A stretch of DNA of 64,000 nt from positions 1,550,001 through 1,614,000 of the forward strand of contig NZ_BAABWX010000001.1 of assembly GCF_040364665.1 (NCBI RefSeq), written 5' to 3'. A program made the position numbers and the translations under genes. This document shows, in pieces, positions 29,050-37,900 of the stretch. The notes beneath the pieces were generated by a model. That model was not told where the DNA came from and made no database searches. It saw only the letters and a program-made list of their open reading frames with translations. Position 1 is the first letter of the stretch. Each line of letters starts with the position of its first letter. Origin of the DNA: Cognatishimia sp. WU-CL00825. Its GTDB lineage: Bacteria > Pseudomonadota > Alphaproteobacteria > Rhodobacterales > Rhodobacteraceae.

Positions 29050-30237
29050 TTAGGCCTGAGAGGCTTCTAGCGCCTGTAGAACATCGGCAATCAGATCGCG
29101 GTCATCTTCTAAGCCAACCGAAAAGCGGATCAAACCCGGGTTGATGCCCAGATCGACTTTTTGTTCGTCACTTAGTCGTTGATGGGTTGTGGTCGCTGGA
29201 TGTGTCACGATGGTTTTTGCGTCCCCCAAATTGTTGGAAATCACCGGGATTGTCAGCGCGTTCAAGAACTTAAACGCCGCATCCTTGCCGCCTTTGATGT
29301 CCAAAGACAGAACCGTGCCGCCCTTGCCGCCCAGTTGGGTCTGAACCAAGGCGTTTTGGGCATGGTTTTTCAGACCGGGATAAATTGCACGCAACAGCGC
29401 TTCGTTGCCTTCGACGGCCTCGGCAATTTTTTGAGCCGTTTCAGCTTGCGCGCGCACCCGCAAGTCGATGGTTTCAAGGCCTTTAAGCATCACCCAAGCG
29501 TTAAATGGCGACAGAGAACCGCCGGTGTGTTTCATATAGGGTTCAAGCGTGCCACGGATGTAATCCTTGGTACCAAGAACCACACCGCCCAGAGCACGCC
29601 CCTGCCCGTCGATATGTTTGGTGGCAGAATAGACAATGACATCGGCGCCTTGTTCCACAGCCTTAGAAAACACTGGTGTGGAAAAAACATTATCGACCAC
29701 AACGGTCGCGCCAACCGAATGCGCGATTTCAGCAACTCCAGCGATGTCAATGACTTCAAGTGTCGGGTTGGACATGGATTCAAAGAAGCAGACCTTGGTG
29801 TCAGGCCGCACGGCCGCGCGCCATTCGTCCAGATTTGTGCCGTCCACAAAGGTGATTTCAACGCCAAAATTTGCGAGAATATTTTCCAAGATATGCAGGC
29901 AGGATCCAAACAATGCCTTGGCAGACACCACATGATCGCCAGACTTCACCAAAGAGGTCAACGCACCATTTACCGCCGCCATACCGGAAGCTGCTGCAAA
30001 AGCATCTTCTGTGCCTTCAAGCAGGGCGATACGCTGTTCAAACATCGATACAGTTGGATTGCCGTAGCGCGCATAGATGAATTCGTCAGGGCCGGATTCG
30101 ATAAACCGCGCCTCTGCCTGTTCCGCGTTTTCATACACAAAGCCCTGCGTCAGAAAGATCGCTTCGCTGACTTCGTTATACTGACTGCGACGAATGCCGC
30201 CGTGCACAAGCTTTGTACGTTTGTTCCAGTCGCTCAT
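29050..30237 (-). CDS. metZ: O-succinylhomoserine sulfhydrylase
   Basis: A 395-residue PLP enzyme of the Cys/Met metabolism family. It makes homocysteine directly from O-succinylhomoserine and sulfide. The PLP lysine lies in IVYSATKHIDGQGRALGG; ASGMAAVNGALTSLV and FFESMSNPTLEVID are family segments. The N-terminus TKLVHGGIRRSQYNEVSEAIFLTQ is typical of MetZ in alphaproteobacteria, as is the SAM-II riboswitch upstream. AGGAG precedes the ATG. A strong terminator follows, so it is probably monocistronic. Confidence 0.94.
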   Translation of the reverse strand: MSDWNKRTKLVHGGIRRSQYNEVSEAIFLTQGFVYENAEQAEARFIESGPDEFIYARYGNPTVSMFEQRIALLEGTEDAFAAASGMAAVNGALTSLVKSGDHVVSAKALFGSCLHILENILANFGVEITFVDGTNLDEWRAAVRPDTKVCFFESMSNPTLEVIDIAGVAEIAHSVGATVVVDNVFSTPVFSKAVEQGADVIVYSATKHIDGQGRALGGVVLGTKDYIRGTLEPYMKHTGGSLSPFNAWVMLKGLETIDLRVRAQAETAQKIAEAVEGNEALLRAIYPGLKNHAQNALVQTQLGGKGGTVLSLDIKGGKDAAFKFLNALTIPVISNNLGDAKTIVTHPATTTHQRLSDEQKVDLGINPGLIRFSVGLEDDRDLIADVLQALEASQA

Positions 30238-30266
30238 CTCATCTCCTATGTGCGCATTTGCGCAAC

Positions 30267-30299
30267 AAAAAACCCCATTACGGCCAAGCGTAAGGGGGT
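30267..30299 (-). terminator. Leader terminator (attenuator) between SAM-II aptamer and metZ
   Basis: On the minus strand ACCCCCTTACG and CGTAATGGGGT match at 10 of 11 positions around a short loop and are followed by a TTTTTT run. It lies after the aptamer and before the metZ start codon, so it can end transcription early. Confidence 0.8.
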
Positions 30300-30313
30300 C
30301 CTTATCGTCCTGA

Positions 30314-30378
30314 CCTCTTTAGCGGTATTTGGGCATTTAACAGCCACGTGGCCCGCAATCCGGTAAACAAATCGCCAC
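30314..30378 (-). ncRNA. SAM-II riboswitch
   Basis: On the minus strand GTGGC-GATTTG...ACCGGATTGC...GCCAC forms stem P1 with its loop (GTGGC at 30378-30374, GCCAC at 30352-30348). It is followed by GTTAAAT and the conserved GCTAAAGAGG end that makes the pseudoknot. These are the hallmarks of the SAM-II (metA) aptamer of alphaproteobacteria. It lies in the 342-base gap between metZ and the GST gene; the remainder of that gap holds no gene that I can see. S-adenosylmethionine binding is expected to turn metZ off. Confidence 0.88.
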
Positions 30379-30579
30379 ACTGCTGGCTTTACTGCGCTGC
30401 GCGGTCAGGGTCAATACTGTTGCGTCTTTGGTCCTTTAGCATTGGTTTGAACGCAGGGCGGTCAAAGTTAGAAAATGGGATCAAAAAGAAGTTAGCTTGG
30501 CATTGTCAATCGCAGGGCCGTTGCGCAAACATATGGCTGACGTACCAAACAATTTTAGACCGTCTACCCAGGAGCCACT

Positions 30580-31260
30580 ATGCCCCCGATTGATCTTTAC
30601 TATTGGCCAACACCCAACGGCTGGAAAATCTCGATAGCGCTGGAGGAGATGGGGTTGCCGTATCATTGCCACTTGATTGATATTGGCAAGGGGGATCAAT
30701 TCAAGACGGCCTTCCTGAAGATGTCTCCTAACAATCGCATGCCTGCAATTGTGGACCCCAAAGGCCCAGATTCAGCGCCTATATCGGTATTTGAGAGCGG
30801 CGCTATTCTGCAGTACCTCGCACGGAAAACCGGCAAGTTCTATGGCGCAACCGAGCGCGAGCGCATCCAGGTTGACCAATGGCTGATGTGGCAAATGGGC
30901 GGGCTTGGACCAATGGCTGGGCAGACGCATCACTTCTTGAAATACGCACCACATGATATCGCCTACGCCAAGGACCGCTACCGCAACGAAACGGCTCGGC
31001 TTTATGGCGTTTTGGACCGGCAGCTCGCAAAAAACCAATATGTCGCTGGTGCGGAATTCTCCATAGCCGACATGTCGATCTGGACCTGGGCCTCGTTGTG
31101 GCAGGGACAAGAACAGACTCTGGATGACAAACCGCATATGCGGCGTTGGTTGAACGACGTCTGGGCCCGACCGGCAGTGCGCGCAGGGCGGGCGCTGCAC
31201 GCAGATTTGCGTGCAGATCGCTCTGACAGCTGGGTGGTTGACACTTTGTTTGGCGATTAA
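30580..31260 (+). CDS. Glutathione S-transferase family protein (YfcG/Nu-like)
   Basis: A 226-residue protein with a thioredoxin-like N-terminal domain (YYWPTPNGWKISIALEEMGLPY) and a helical C-terminal domain. FKTAFLKMSPNNRMPAIVDP and SVFESGAILQYLA carry the glutathione-binding cis-proline and ES residues. The N-terminal TPNGWK motif is characteristic of YfcG/YghU-type Nu-class enzymes, which often act as disulfide reductases on glutathione disulfide. GGAG precedes the ATG. Divergent from metZ. Confidence 0.9.
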   Translation: MPPIDLYYWPTPNGWKISIALEEMGLPYHCHLIDIGKGDQFKTAFLKMSPNNRMPAIVDPKGPDSAPISVFESGAILQYLARKTGKFYGATERERIQVDQWLMWQMGGLGPMAGQTHHFLKYAPHDIAYAKDRYRNETARLYGVLDRQLAKNQYVAGAEFSIADMSIWTWASLWQGQEQTLDDKPHMRRWLNDVWARPAVRAGRALHADLRADRSDSWVVDTLFGD

Positions 31261-31286
31261 CCCTTTGAAAAAGGACTATCCAGATG

Positions 31287-31889
31287 TCAGCCTTGCTCTT
31301 TGTCGAGGGCGTATTTGGTAAAAATCCCACTTTGCGTCATGAAGAATACAAAGACCGCAGCGCTGAGACCAAATGTTTTGAAATAAACCCAAGTGTCGGT
31401 GGATTGGGTGCGCCAGACGATCTCGTTGAGGATCGCCAGACCAATAAAGAACGTCGTGACGCGCTTGGTTAGCAACATCCATCCTTCGTCCTGCAACGGA
31501 AGGACTTCTTCCATTACATATTTCAAATAGCTTTTGCCGCGCAAAAGACCCAGGCCCAAAGCGCCCCCAAATAACAGATAGATCATGGTTGGTTTCATCT
31601 TGAAAAACCGATCATCGTTCAGCCACACTGAAAGCCCGCCAAACACTGTCACCAGAACCAGGGTGGCGATCTGCATTTTTGAAATATGCCCCGTAAGACG
31701 CCACAAAATCAGTGTTGAGAGGGCTAGCAGTGGAATGAAAGCAGCGGTGACGACGATAAAGCCTTCATATTCTGTTCCACCAATGACAAAGTTTTGCGCG
31801 CGCAATTTGATATAGCCGACAAAGAACAGGATAATTGGCCCAAGTTCGAGCGCTGATTTGAGCATTGGGTTGATTTTCTTGCCGGCCAT
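31287..31889 (-). CDS. ispZ: Septation protein A / YciB family inner-membrane protein
   Basis: A 200-residue protein with five to six membrane helices. It starts MAGKKINPMLKSALELGPIILFFVGYI and ends with KRVTTFFIGLAILNEIVWRTQS, the IspZ/YciB signature. The family is tied to normal cell division and envelope integrity (intracellular septation). The start at 31889 follows AAGGA; a second ATG 30 bases upstream has no such site. It follows an EamA transporter and ftsY on the same strand, a common Rhodobacterales order. Confidence 0.93.
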   Translation of the reverse strand: MAGKKINPMLKSALELGPIILFFVGYIKLRAQNFVIGGTEYEGFIVVTAAFIPLLALSTLILWRLTGHISKMQIATLVLVTVFGGLSVWLNDDRFFKMKPTMIYLLFGGALGLGLLRGKSYLKYVMEEVLPLQDEGWMLLTKRVTTFFIGLAILNEIVWRTQSTDTWVYFKTFGLSAAVFVFFMTQSGIFTKYALDKEQG

Positions 31890-31927
31890 TTTGCATTCCT
31901 TGTCGCGCGTATTTGTCATGTGGGTAT

Positions 31928-32830
31928 TTAACCGCCGAGTTCAACTATCACGGCACCAACCGCGATCAAAGCCATCAATGCGATACGCCTTGGCCCAACC
32001 GTTTCTTTTAGCACCAACCAACCAATAAGAGCCGCAAAGACCGTCGAGGTCTCGCGCAGGACTGCCGCTTCGCCCACTTTGTCCAGCCGCGTGGCCAGCA
32101 TGATCGACCCAAAACTTGCAAAAGCCACAAGCCCGCCAATAAATCCACGCAACATCAACGGTGGCAACGCCGGAGGATAGGCCATTTTCCGGTATTTCAG
32201 CACGGCAATTGGCGGCATCACCAAGCCGTCGATCAGAAAGAACCATGCTAGAAAGGTAAAGGGGTCCGCCGTGGCGCGAATGCCATAGGCGTCATAGGTT
32301 GTGTAAAGCGCCACAAATACACCAGTCAAAAGCGCCAGCATCAGCGCGGCAGGCAATGTCGCGCGCTCGGCTTGAAGAAATATTAAATTATAAACTGCCA
32401 GCCCAAAGATACCTGCCAGCAAAACGCCTACACCCAACCACTGCACGAGGCTGAAGGTTTCGTCAAAAATCAGATAGGCCCCGATGACGGCAAACAACGG
32501 GCCGGTGCCGCGCACCACTGGGTAGACAACAGTATATGAACCTTTTGTATAGGCAAAGGCCTGCAACACCTTGTAGGCAACATGAATGACAAATGCGCCA
32601 AAAAATATTGGCCACATATAGGGTTCCGGCCAAGGCACCACAAAAAGTGCAAAGGGTGCAGCCATAAGAGCATAGCTGAAATCAATCGCCCCGCGCGTCA
32701 GCCAGGGATCGTGCCGCCCCTTTTGCAATGCGCCAAAAACCGCGTGTAAAAAGGCCGCGGACACCGCAAGGATAAGCGCCAATTGATGGCCGGCTTCAGT
32801 GCCTTCCAGTGAGATCAACCAATCGCTCAT
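31928..32830 (-). CDS. EamA/DMT-family transporter
   Basis: A 300-residue membrane protein with about ten helices in two EamA repeats: FLHAVFGALQKGRHDPW near the N-terminus, VVRGTGPLFAVIGAYLIFDE, and VLRETSTVFAALIGWLVLKE in the second repeat. The start follows AGAGGC. It sits between ftsY and ispZ, 38 bases before ispZ, and probably shares their transcript. The substrate is unknown. Confidence 0.88.
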   Translation of the reverse strand: MSDWLISLEGTEAGHQLALILAVSAAFLHAVFGALQKGRHDPWLTRGAIDFSYALMAAPFALFVVPWPEPYMWPIFFGAFVIHVAYKVLQAFAYTKGSYTVVYPVVRGTGPLFAVIGAYLIFDETFSLVQWLGVGVLLAGIFGLAVYNLIFLQAERATLPAALMLALLTGVFVALYTTYDAYGIRATADPFTFLAWFFLIDGLVMPPIAVLKYRKMAYPPALPPLMLRGFIGGLVAFASFGSIMLATRLDKVGEAAVLRETSTVFAALIGWLVLKETVGPRRIALMALIAVGAVIVELGG

Positions 32831-32908
32831 TTGTGCCTCTTTTGGGGGCTGCCCTAACCCAGAGTGTCAAGACCAGGGGAGGAACAGTGGTATTTTGATC
32901 AGCACAAA

Positions 32909-34072
32909 TCAGCTGCTGCTTTGACCTGTCAGTGCCGCAGCGAATTCCTGGGGATCAAAGGGCGACAAGTCATCGATTTTTTCCCCAACACCGATGGCGT
33001 GAATGGGCAGGCCAAACTTATCAGCCAGCGCCACAAGCACACCGCCTTTGGCTGTACCGTCAAGTTTGGTCATCACCAAGCCAGACACATCGGCAAGGTC
33101 TTGGAATGTTTTGACCTGATTAAGCGCGTTTTGACCCGTTGTTGCGTCCAGAACTAGTAGCGTGTTGTGCGGCGCGGTCTCGTCTTTCTTACGGATCACC
33201 CTGACGATTTTGGATAGTTCTTCCATCAAATCCGCACGATTTTGCAAACGGCCCGCAGTGTCGATCATCAAAAGATCTGCGCCCATGTCCTGGGCTTTGC
33301 TCATCGCATCAAAAGCGAGGCTCGCAGGATCTGAGCCTTCGGGAGCGGTGAGAACTGGCACACCCGCGCGGTCACCCCAGACTTGCAATTGTTCGACAGC
33401 AGCGGCGCGAAAAGTATCACCAGCGGCAATCACAACCGATTTGCCCGCCTCTTTGAATTGGCTTGCTAGCTTTCCGATCGTGGTGGTTTTGCCAGACCCG
33501 TTGACGCCAACGACCAAAACAACTTGGGGTTTTTGCGGATAGAGCGGCAGAGGTTTGGCAACCGGCTCCATGATGCGCGCGATTTCCTGGCCTAGAATTT
33601 GCTTGATTTCCGCAGTGGACAGACGTTTGCCAAAGCGCCCCTCGGCGATATTTGCCGTGACGCGCAATGCTGTGTCTACGCCCATATCCGAGGCAATCAG
33701 CAACTCTTCGAGCTGCTCGAGCATATCATCGTCCAAGATACGCTTTTGCACGGGTTTGGCAGGGGTTGTTTTACCTGCAAGACGCCCCAAGAAACCGGGT
33801 TTTGCTGCGGTGGGTTCAGGATCGCTTGCCACGCTTGTGGCCGGCTCTGGATCTGCGTTTTTGATCGAAGCTGCATCCAAACTTGGTTCCGGGGACACTG
33901 GCGCTGTTAGATTGCTAACGGTTTCGTCTGGTTTTGGTTGCGCAGTTGTCTCGCTTTGCGATGCCTCTTGCGGCTCGGGCTCTCCACCGTCTTGCACAAT
34001 GGCATCAAGCCCTTCTTCCAGACGGGAAGAGGATTTAAACAGCCGGTCTTTGAGCTTTGAGAAAAACGCCAT
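32909..34072 (-). CDS. ftsY: Signal recognition particle receptor FtsY
   Basis: A 387-residue GTPase that docks ribosome-SRP complexes at the membrane. It has an acidic, low-complexity A domain (about residues 20-100), followed by the NG domain with GVNGSGKTTTIGKLA (P-loop), AAGDTFRAAAVEQL, LMIDTAGRLQNRADLMEEL and MTKLDGTAKGGVL. The start at 34072, MAFFSKLKDRLF, follows GGAG; a longer frame is rejected. It ends 78 bases before the EamA gene. Confidence 0.97.
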   Translation of the reverse strand: MAFFSKLKDRLFKSSSRLEEGLDAIVQDGGEPEPQEASQSETTAQPKPDETVSNLTAPVSPEPSLDAASIKNADPEPATSVASDPEPTAAKPGFLGRLAGKTTPAKPVQKRILDDDMLEQLEELLIASDMGVDTALRVTANIAEGRFGKRLSTAEIKQILGQEIARIMEPVAKPLPLYPQKPQVVLVVGVNGSGKTTTIGKLASQFKEAGKSVVIAAGDTFRAAAVEQLQVWGDRAGVPVLTAPEGSDPASLAFDAMSKAQDMGADLLMIDTAGRLQNRADLMEELSKIVRVIRKKDETAPHNTLLVLDATTGQNALNQVKTFQDLADVSGLVMTKLDGTAKGGVLVALADKFGLPIHAIGVGEKIDDLSPFDPQEFAAALTGQSSS

Positions 34073-34115
34073 TTGTATCTCCGGTAGTGGGTTATTCCCA
34101 AGTAATGTGGATTGA

Positions 34116-34796
34116 TCAGATTGAAAAGAGTGGCTGAGCGAAACCTGCACCTGCAAGGATTGCGGCATTTGCCACAAAGGTCAGAAACCAAAGGGCCATG
34201 GCTGTAGGAATGAGGGCGCGGTTGGGACTTGTCAAACGCAATTGAATGACTGCGCGCAACTGGACAGACAATAACAATGCGCCCGCACCCAAGATCGCTA
34301 GTGGGTTGTTAGGCAGGCACAAAGCTGCAAGCAAAACGCCAGCAGCAAGAGCCCCTTGCACCCGCAAAGGATCCTTAAGGTCACATCCAAGTTTGCGCAG
34401 GTTGATGTCGAGCAAAAGCGCGACACCGATCACAACACCCGCGGGTAAAACATGTAAGTCTTGAAAGCTAGATCGCGTCAAAAAGTGAATAAAATAAAGC
34501 GCTTGCAGTACTAGAATCCCGATAGATGCGCTTTGCCAGCCAGGCTTAGATCTGCGACTAAGAGCAGCGTCGGTGAGCACCGCAATGCCGAGGGCAATCA
34601 GGATGAGCGGCGCGGCGAAATTTGCAAATGCCGCCACCAAAAGCCCCATCGTTGGCAACACAACCGCAACAGATCTATGGATCGAGGTCGGTCGATAGCT
34701 CAGCAAACCTGCGTAAAGCAGTGCAAGCACCGCCGCCGTTACAAAGCCTGCATAAGTGAGGCTTTGCCGCAGCGCAATTTCTTGAAGAACAGTCAT
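34116..34796 (-). CDS. Polytopic membrane protein, possibly YhhN/lysoplasmalogenase-like
   Basis: A 226-residue protein with seven to eight predicted helices. The size, topology and order of segments (ILIALGIAVLTDAALSR, LQALYFIHFL, NPLAILGAGALLLSVQLRAV) resemble YhhN/TMEM86 lysoplasmalogenases, but the conserved acidic residues of that family are not all obvious, so this is only a suggestion. AAGGG precedes the ATG. It lies 43 bases before ftsY on the same strand and so is likely co-transcribed with it. Confidence 0.7.
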   Translation of the reverse strand: MTVLQEIALRQSLTYAGFVTAAVLALLYAGLLSYRPTSIHRSVAVVLPTMGLLVAAFANFAAPLILIALGIAVLTDAALSRRSKPGWQSASIGILVLQALYFIHFLTRSSFQDLHVLPAGVVIGVALLLDINLRKLGCDLKDPLRVQGALAAGVLLAALCLPNNPLAILGAGALLLSVQLRAVIQLRLTSPNRALIPTAMALWFLTFVANAAILAGAGFAQPLFSI

Positions 34797-34934
34797 CTAA
34801 GCCCTTTTGCATGTCTGACCTTAGACTATGCAAGTGTATAAAGATTCGCGCGCCAAAAAGTAACGCGCGGACTGTTTGGTTTTGGCAGGTGCCGCGAAGC
34901 ACCGGTGCCGTGCCGTCCGGATTAAGTGTGGCGA

Positions 34935-36620
34935 CTATATTTCATCCGGGAAATGCTTGATTGTCAGCCGGATTGGGTTCGGAGCAGCCTGCCCCAAGCC
35001 GCAAATCGATGTATCGATCATTGCGACAGAAAGCTCTTCGAGCAGTGCGGTGTCCCATTTATCCTTGGACATCAACTTGACCGCTTTTTCACAGCCCACA
35101 CGACACGGTGTGCATTGCCCGCAACTTTCATCTTCAAAGAAGCGCAGCATATTCAAGGCCGCCTGTTTGGCGCTGTCTTTGTCGGACAGGACAACAACTG
35201 CTGCGGACCCGATGAATGTGCCATGCGGCTGCAGCGTGTCAAAATCCAATGGAATGTCATGCATGCTGGCCGGAAGCAGCCCCGAAGACGGACCGCCGGG
35301 TTGGAAAGCCTTGAAGGTATGGCCATCTAACATGCCACCGCAAGCCGCAATGATATCGGTAATGGTCGATCCTGCCGGCAATAGATGGACGCCTGGATTC
35401 TTCACACGGCCCGAGACCGAGTAGCTGCGCAGGCCAGTGCGGCCATTTTTTTCAATGCTGTTTAGACACTCTGGCCCATCACGGTTGATTTTTGCGACCC
35501 AATGCAGAGTTTCAACGTTATGCACCAATGTTGGCTGACCAAAAATGCCAACTTGCGCCACAAATGGCGGACGATGCCGCGGTTCGCCGCGCTTGCCTTC
35601 GATTGATTCAATCATGGCGGATTCTTCGCCACAGATATAGGCACCTGCCCCACGGCGTAGGTCGATATATCCGGGTTCGACGATACCTGCATCTTCTAAT
35701 GCCTTGATTTCACGGCGCAGGATTTCGAGCACGGCTGGGTATTCGTCGCGCATATAGATGAAAGCTTTTTCTGCTTCGACGGCCCAAGCGGCGATCAACA
35801 TGCCTTCGAAGAAGAGATGTGGCGTGCGCTCTAGATAATAACGATCTTTGAATGTGCCGGGCTCGCCTTCGTCACCATTCACTGCCAGATACCGTGGCCC
35901 GGAATTGGCGCGCACAAATCCCCACTTTGTACCGGAAGGGAACCCCGCGCCGCCAAGACCGCGCAGACCAGCCTCTTTCAACTTTGCCTGTACATCCTCC
36001 CAATCGCCGTTTTCACGTAGATCGCTCAGGCAAGCATAGCCGCCCTTTGCCACATAATCTGCAAAAGGTTCGTAAGCTGGGATTCGCGCATGGGTGTCGG
36101 CGCTCGAGATTGCGTCCTGCACTTTGTCGACGGTTGCGTTATCGATATGATTGTGGCCAATTTCAAGAACAGGCGCAGTATCACAGCGCCCCATGCAGGG
36201 CGCGCGCAGCACGCGCACTTGGGTTGGATCCATCCCGTCTTGAAGCGCATTTTTTAGCTGCTCTGCACCGGCCAATTCGCATGACAAGGAGTCGCAAACG
36301 CGGATCGTTAAGGCGGGTGGTGGGGTCTCTGCTTCTTTAACAACGTCAAAATGAGCATAAAAGCTTGCAACTTCAAATACTTCGGCTTGCCCGATGCGCA
36401 TTTCCTCGGCCAAAGCACGGATGTGCGCTGCGGAAATATGTCCGAATTCGTCTTGTATCAGGTGCAAAAACTCGATCAGCAGATCGCGGCGACGGGGTTG
36501 GTCCGCCAGCAGAGCTAAGACCTCGGAATGTGCTTGGTCATCAAGCTGACGTCCCTTGGGCGTATGACGCCCTTTGCCTTTGCCAGATTTCCAGACGCCT
36601 TTGCGTTCGTCGAGTGCCAT
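34935..36620 (-). CDS. NuoE-NuoF fusion, formate dehydrogenase beta-subunit type
   Basis: A 561-residue protein fusing two electron-transfer modules. Residues about 30-165 are NuoE-like with a 2Fe-2S site (VCDSLSCELAG and APCMGRCD). The rest is NuoF-like: GLRGLGGAGFPSGTKW and NGDEGEPGTFKDR bind FMN/NAD, and ESCGQCTPCRVGCEK with a further cysteine in TSICGLGQ holds a 4Fe-4S cluster. Such fusions are the NAD-reducing subunit of soluble formate dehydrogenases (FdsGB type) or related hydrogenases. No formate dehydrogenase alpha subunit or accessory gene is nearby, so the partner is unknown. Confidence 0.85.
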   Translation of the reverse strand: MALDERKGVWKSGKGKGRHTPKGRQLDDQAHSEVLALLADQPRRRDLLIEFLHLIQDEFGHISAAHIRALAEEMRIGQAEVFEVASFYAHFDVVKEAETPPPALTIRVCDSLSCELAGAEQLKNALQDGMDPTQVRVLRAPCMGRCDTAPVLEIGHNHIDNATVDKVQDAISSADTHARIPAYEPFADYVAKGGYACLSDLRENGDWEDVQAKLKEAGLRGLGGAGFPSGTKWGFVRANSGPRYLAVNGDEGEPGTFKDRYYLERTPHLFFEGMLIAAWAVEAEKAFIYMRDEYPAVLEILRREIKALEDAGIVEPGYIDLRRGAGAYICGEESAMIESIEGKRGEPRHRPPFVAQVGIFGQPTLVHNVETLHWVAKINRDGPECLNSIEKNGRTGLRSYSVSGRVKNPGVHLLPAGSTITDIIAACGGMLDGHTFKAFQPGGPSSGLLPASMHDIPLDFDTLQPHGTFIGSAAVVVLSDKDSAKQAALNMLRFFEDESCGQCTPCRVGCEKAVKLMSKDKWDTALLEELSVAMIDTSICGLGQAAPNPIRLTIKHFPDEI

Positions 36621-36697
36621 TCAGATGTCCGCCTTTGTTTTTTGGGTATTATAGGCAACTGATTTTACGACCGAAGGCAAAAAACGACAAACCTGCG

Positions 36698-36763
36698 TGC
36701 AAATGCGTTGCAATACCTTGCAGAGACCATTTACACGTCGCAAAATTTCCTAAATTACACGTC
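36698..36763 (+). promoter_or_regulatory. Cluster of repeated motifs upstream of alkB
   Basis: Three TGCAA/TTGCA half-sites occur about 10 bases apart (36698, 36708, 36718), and TTACACGTC occurs twice (36731 and 36755) 24 bases apart. They fill the gap between the divergent NuoEF-like gene and alkB and could be regulator sites. The regulator is unknown. Confidence 0.4.
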
Positions 36764-36802
36764 AAACCTATATCGGAACGCGCACTTTCGGAGGTCTTGC
36801 TT

Positions 36803-37849
36803 ATGTTGTGGTTCAATCTAGCAACAGTTGTCCCGGTCATCCTGCTGGCGCTGTCCGGCTTTTTGGGTGGCCCGGTGAGTTTGGTCGCGTTGGTCTACAT
36901 GACAATTTTCGTCTTTACGATGGATAAACTGATCCACGGGGCCGCTGCGCGCAAAAACGCAGACGGCGAGTTTCCGGCAGGCGAATCTTTGTCGATCTTT
37001 CTGGGGTTTACCCATTTGGCACTGGTGTTCATTGCTGTATTAGCCTTGTCAGGCATGACCGGATTGAATTGGTGGGAACGCATTGTGTGCTTCGTGCTGT
37101 TTGGCCAGTTTTTTGGCCAAGTGTCCAACGCCAATGCGCACGAGCTTATTCATAAGAACTCGCGTTGGATGCGCCGCTTGGGCGTGGCGATCTATACCAC
37201 TTTGTTGTTTGGACACCATGCTTCGGCACATACCAAGGTGCATCATATCTTTGTGGCCAGTTGGAACGACCCCAATACGGCGCGTCTTGGCGAAAGCGTT
37301 TATCGGTTTTGGCCTCGCGCCTGGGTCGGTTCGTTTCTGCGTGGCTTAAAAGCTGAAAACAATGCGCGCGCCAAAGCGCAGACACCGCGGGCTTGGTGGA
37401 CCCATCCCTATTGGGGCTATTTGCTTGGCTCTGGTATCACTGTGATCTTATCGTTTATCGTGGCTGGGTGGGCAGGCTTTGCGGCGTTGTTGGCAGTCTG
37501 CCTTTATGCCACGCTGCAGCATCTTGCGAGTGATTATATCCAGCACTATGGCCTGCAGCGTCGACGTCTGGCGAATGGTAAACTGGAACCTGTTGGCCCC
37601 AAACATTCTTGGAACGCACCACACACATTTTCCTCTGCAATGATGATGAATGTGCCGCGTCATTCGGACCATCACATGAACCCAAACCGGAACTTCACCG
37701 CGTTGCGTTTAGATGATGACATCATGCCTGTGTTGCCCAAATCTTTGCCGGCCATGGGACTTGTGGCGCTTGTTCCGCCATTGTGGCGGCATATGATGGA
37801 CCCACGCGCCAAAGAGGTTACAGGCATTTCCGAAGTGGTGAGTGACTGA
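36803..37849 (+). CDS. alkB: AlkB-type alkane 1-monooxygenase
   Basis: A 348-residue integral-membrane diiron hydroxylase expected to convert n-alkanes or related chains to 1-alcohols. The histidine motifs are complete: NANAHELIHKN, HHASAHTKVHHIF and RHSDHHMNPNRNF, plus DYIQHYGLQRR. About six membrane helices are predicted. It is shorter than the Pseudomonas AlkB (about 400), as in other Rhodobacterales members. The ATG at 36803 follows GGAGG; the long upstream frame opposes the NuoEF gene and is rejected. Rubredoxin and rubredoxin reductase genes are not adjacent, so electron donors lie elsewhere. Confidence 0.93.
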   Translation: MLWFNLATVVPVILLALSGFLGGPVSLVALVYMTIFVFTMDKLIHGAAARKNADGEFPAGESLSIFLGFTHLALVFIAVLALSGMTGLNWWERIVCFVLFGQFFGQVSNANAHELIHKNSRWMRRLGVAIYTTLLFGHHASAHTKVHHIFVASWNDPNTARLGESVYRFWPRAWVGSFLRGLKAENNARAKAQTPRAWWTHPYWGYLLGSGITVILSFIVAGWAGFAALLAVCLYATLQHLASDYIQHYGLQRRRLANGKLEPVGPKHSWNAPHTFSSAMMMNVPRHSDHHMNPNRNFTALRLDDDIMPVLPKSLPAMGLVALVPPLWRHMMDPRAKEVTGISEVVSD

Positions 37850-37900
37850 TGACTGCAAGAAAGGCTGGCAATTGGTTTTGCTCTTTGGCAGCATAGGTGC

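Noticed and set aside
29179..30366. 395-codon open frame on the plus strand opposite metZ
   Set aside because: metZ is unambiguous on the minus strand with a riboswitch and ribosome-binding site; the opposite frame runs through the riboswitch and has no domain features.
36365..36802. N-terminal extension of AlkB (146 extra codons)
   Set aside because: It overlaps the NuoEF coding region on the other strand and lacks homology; the ATG at 36803 has a GGAGG site.
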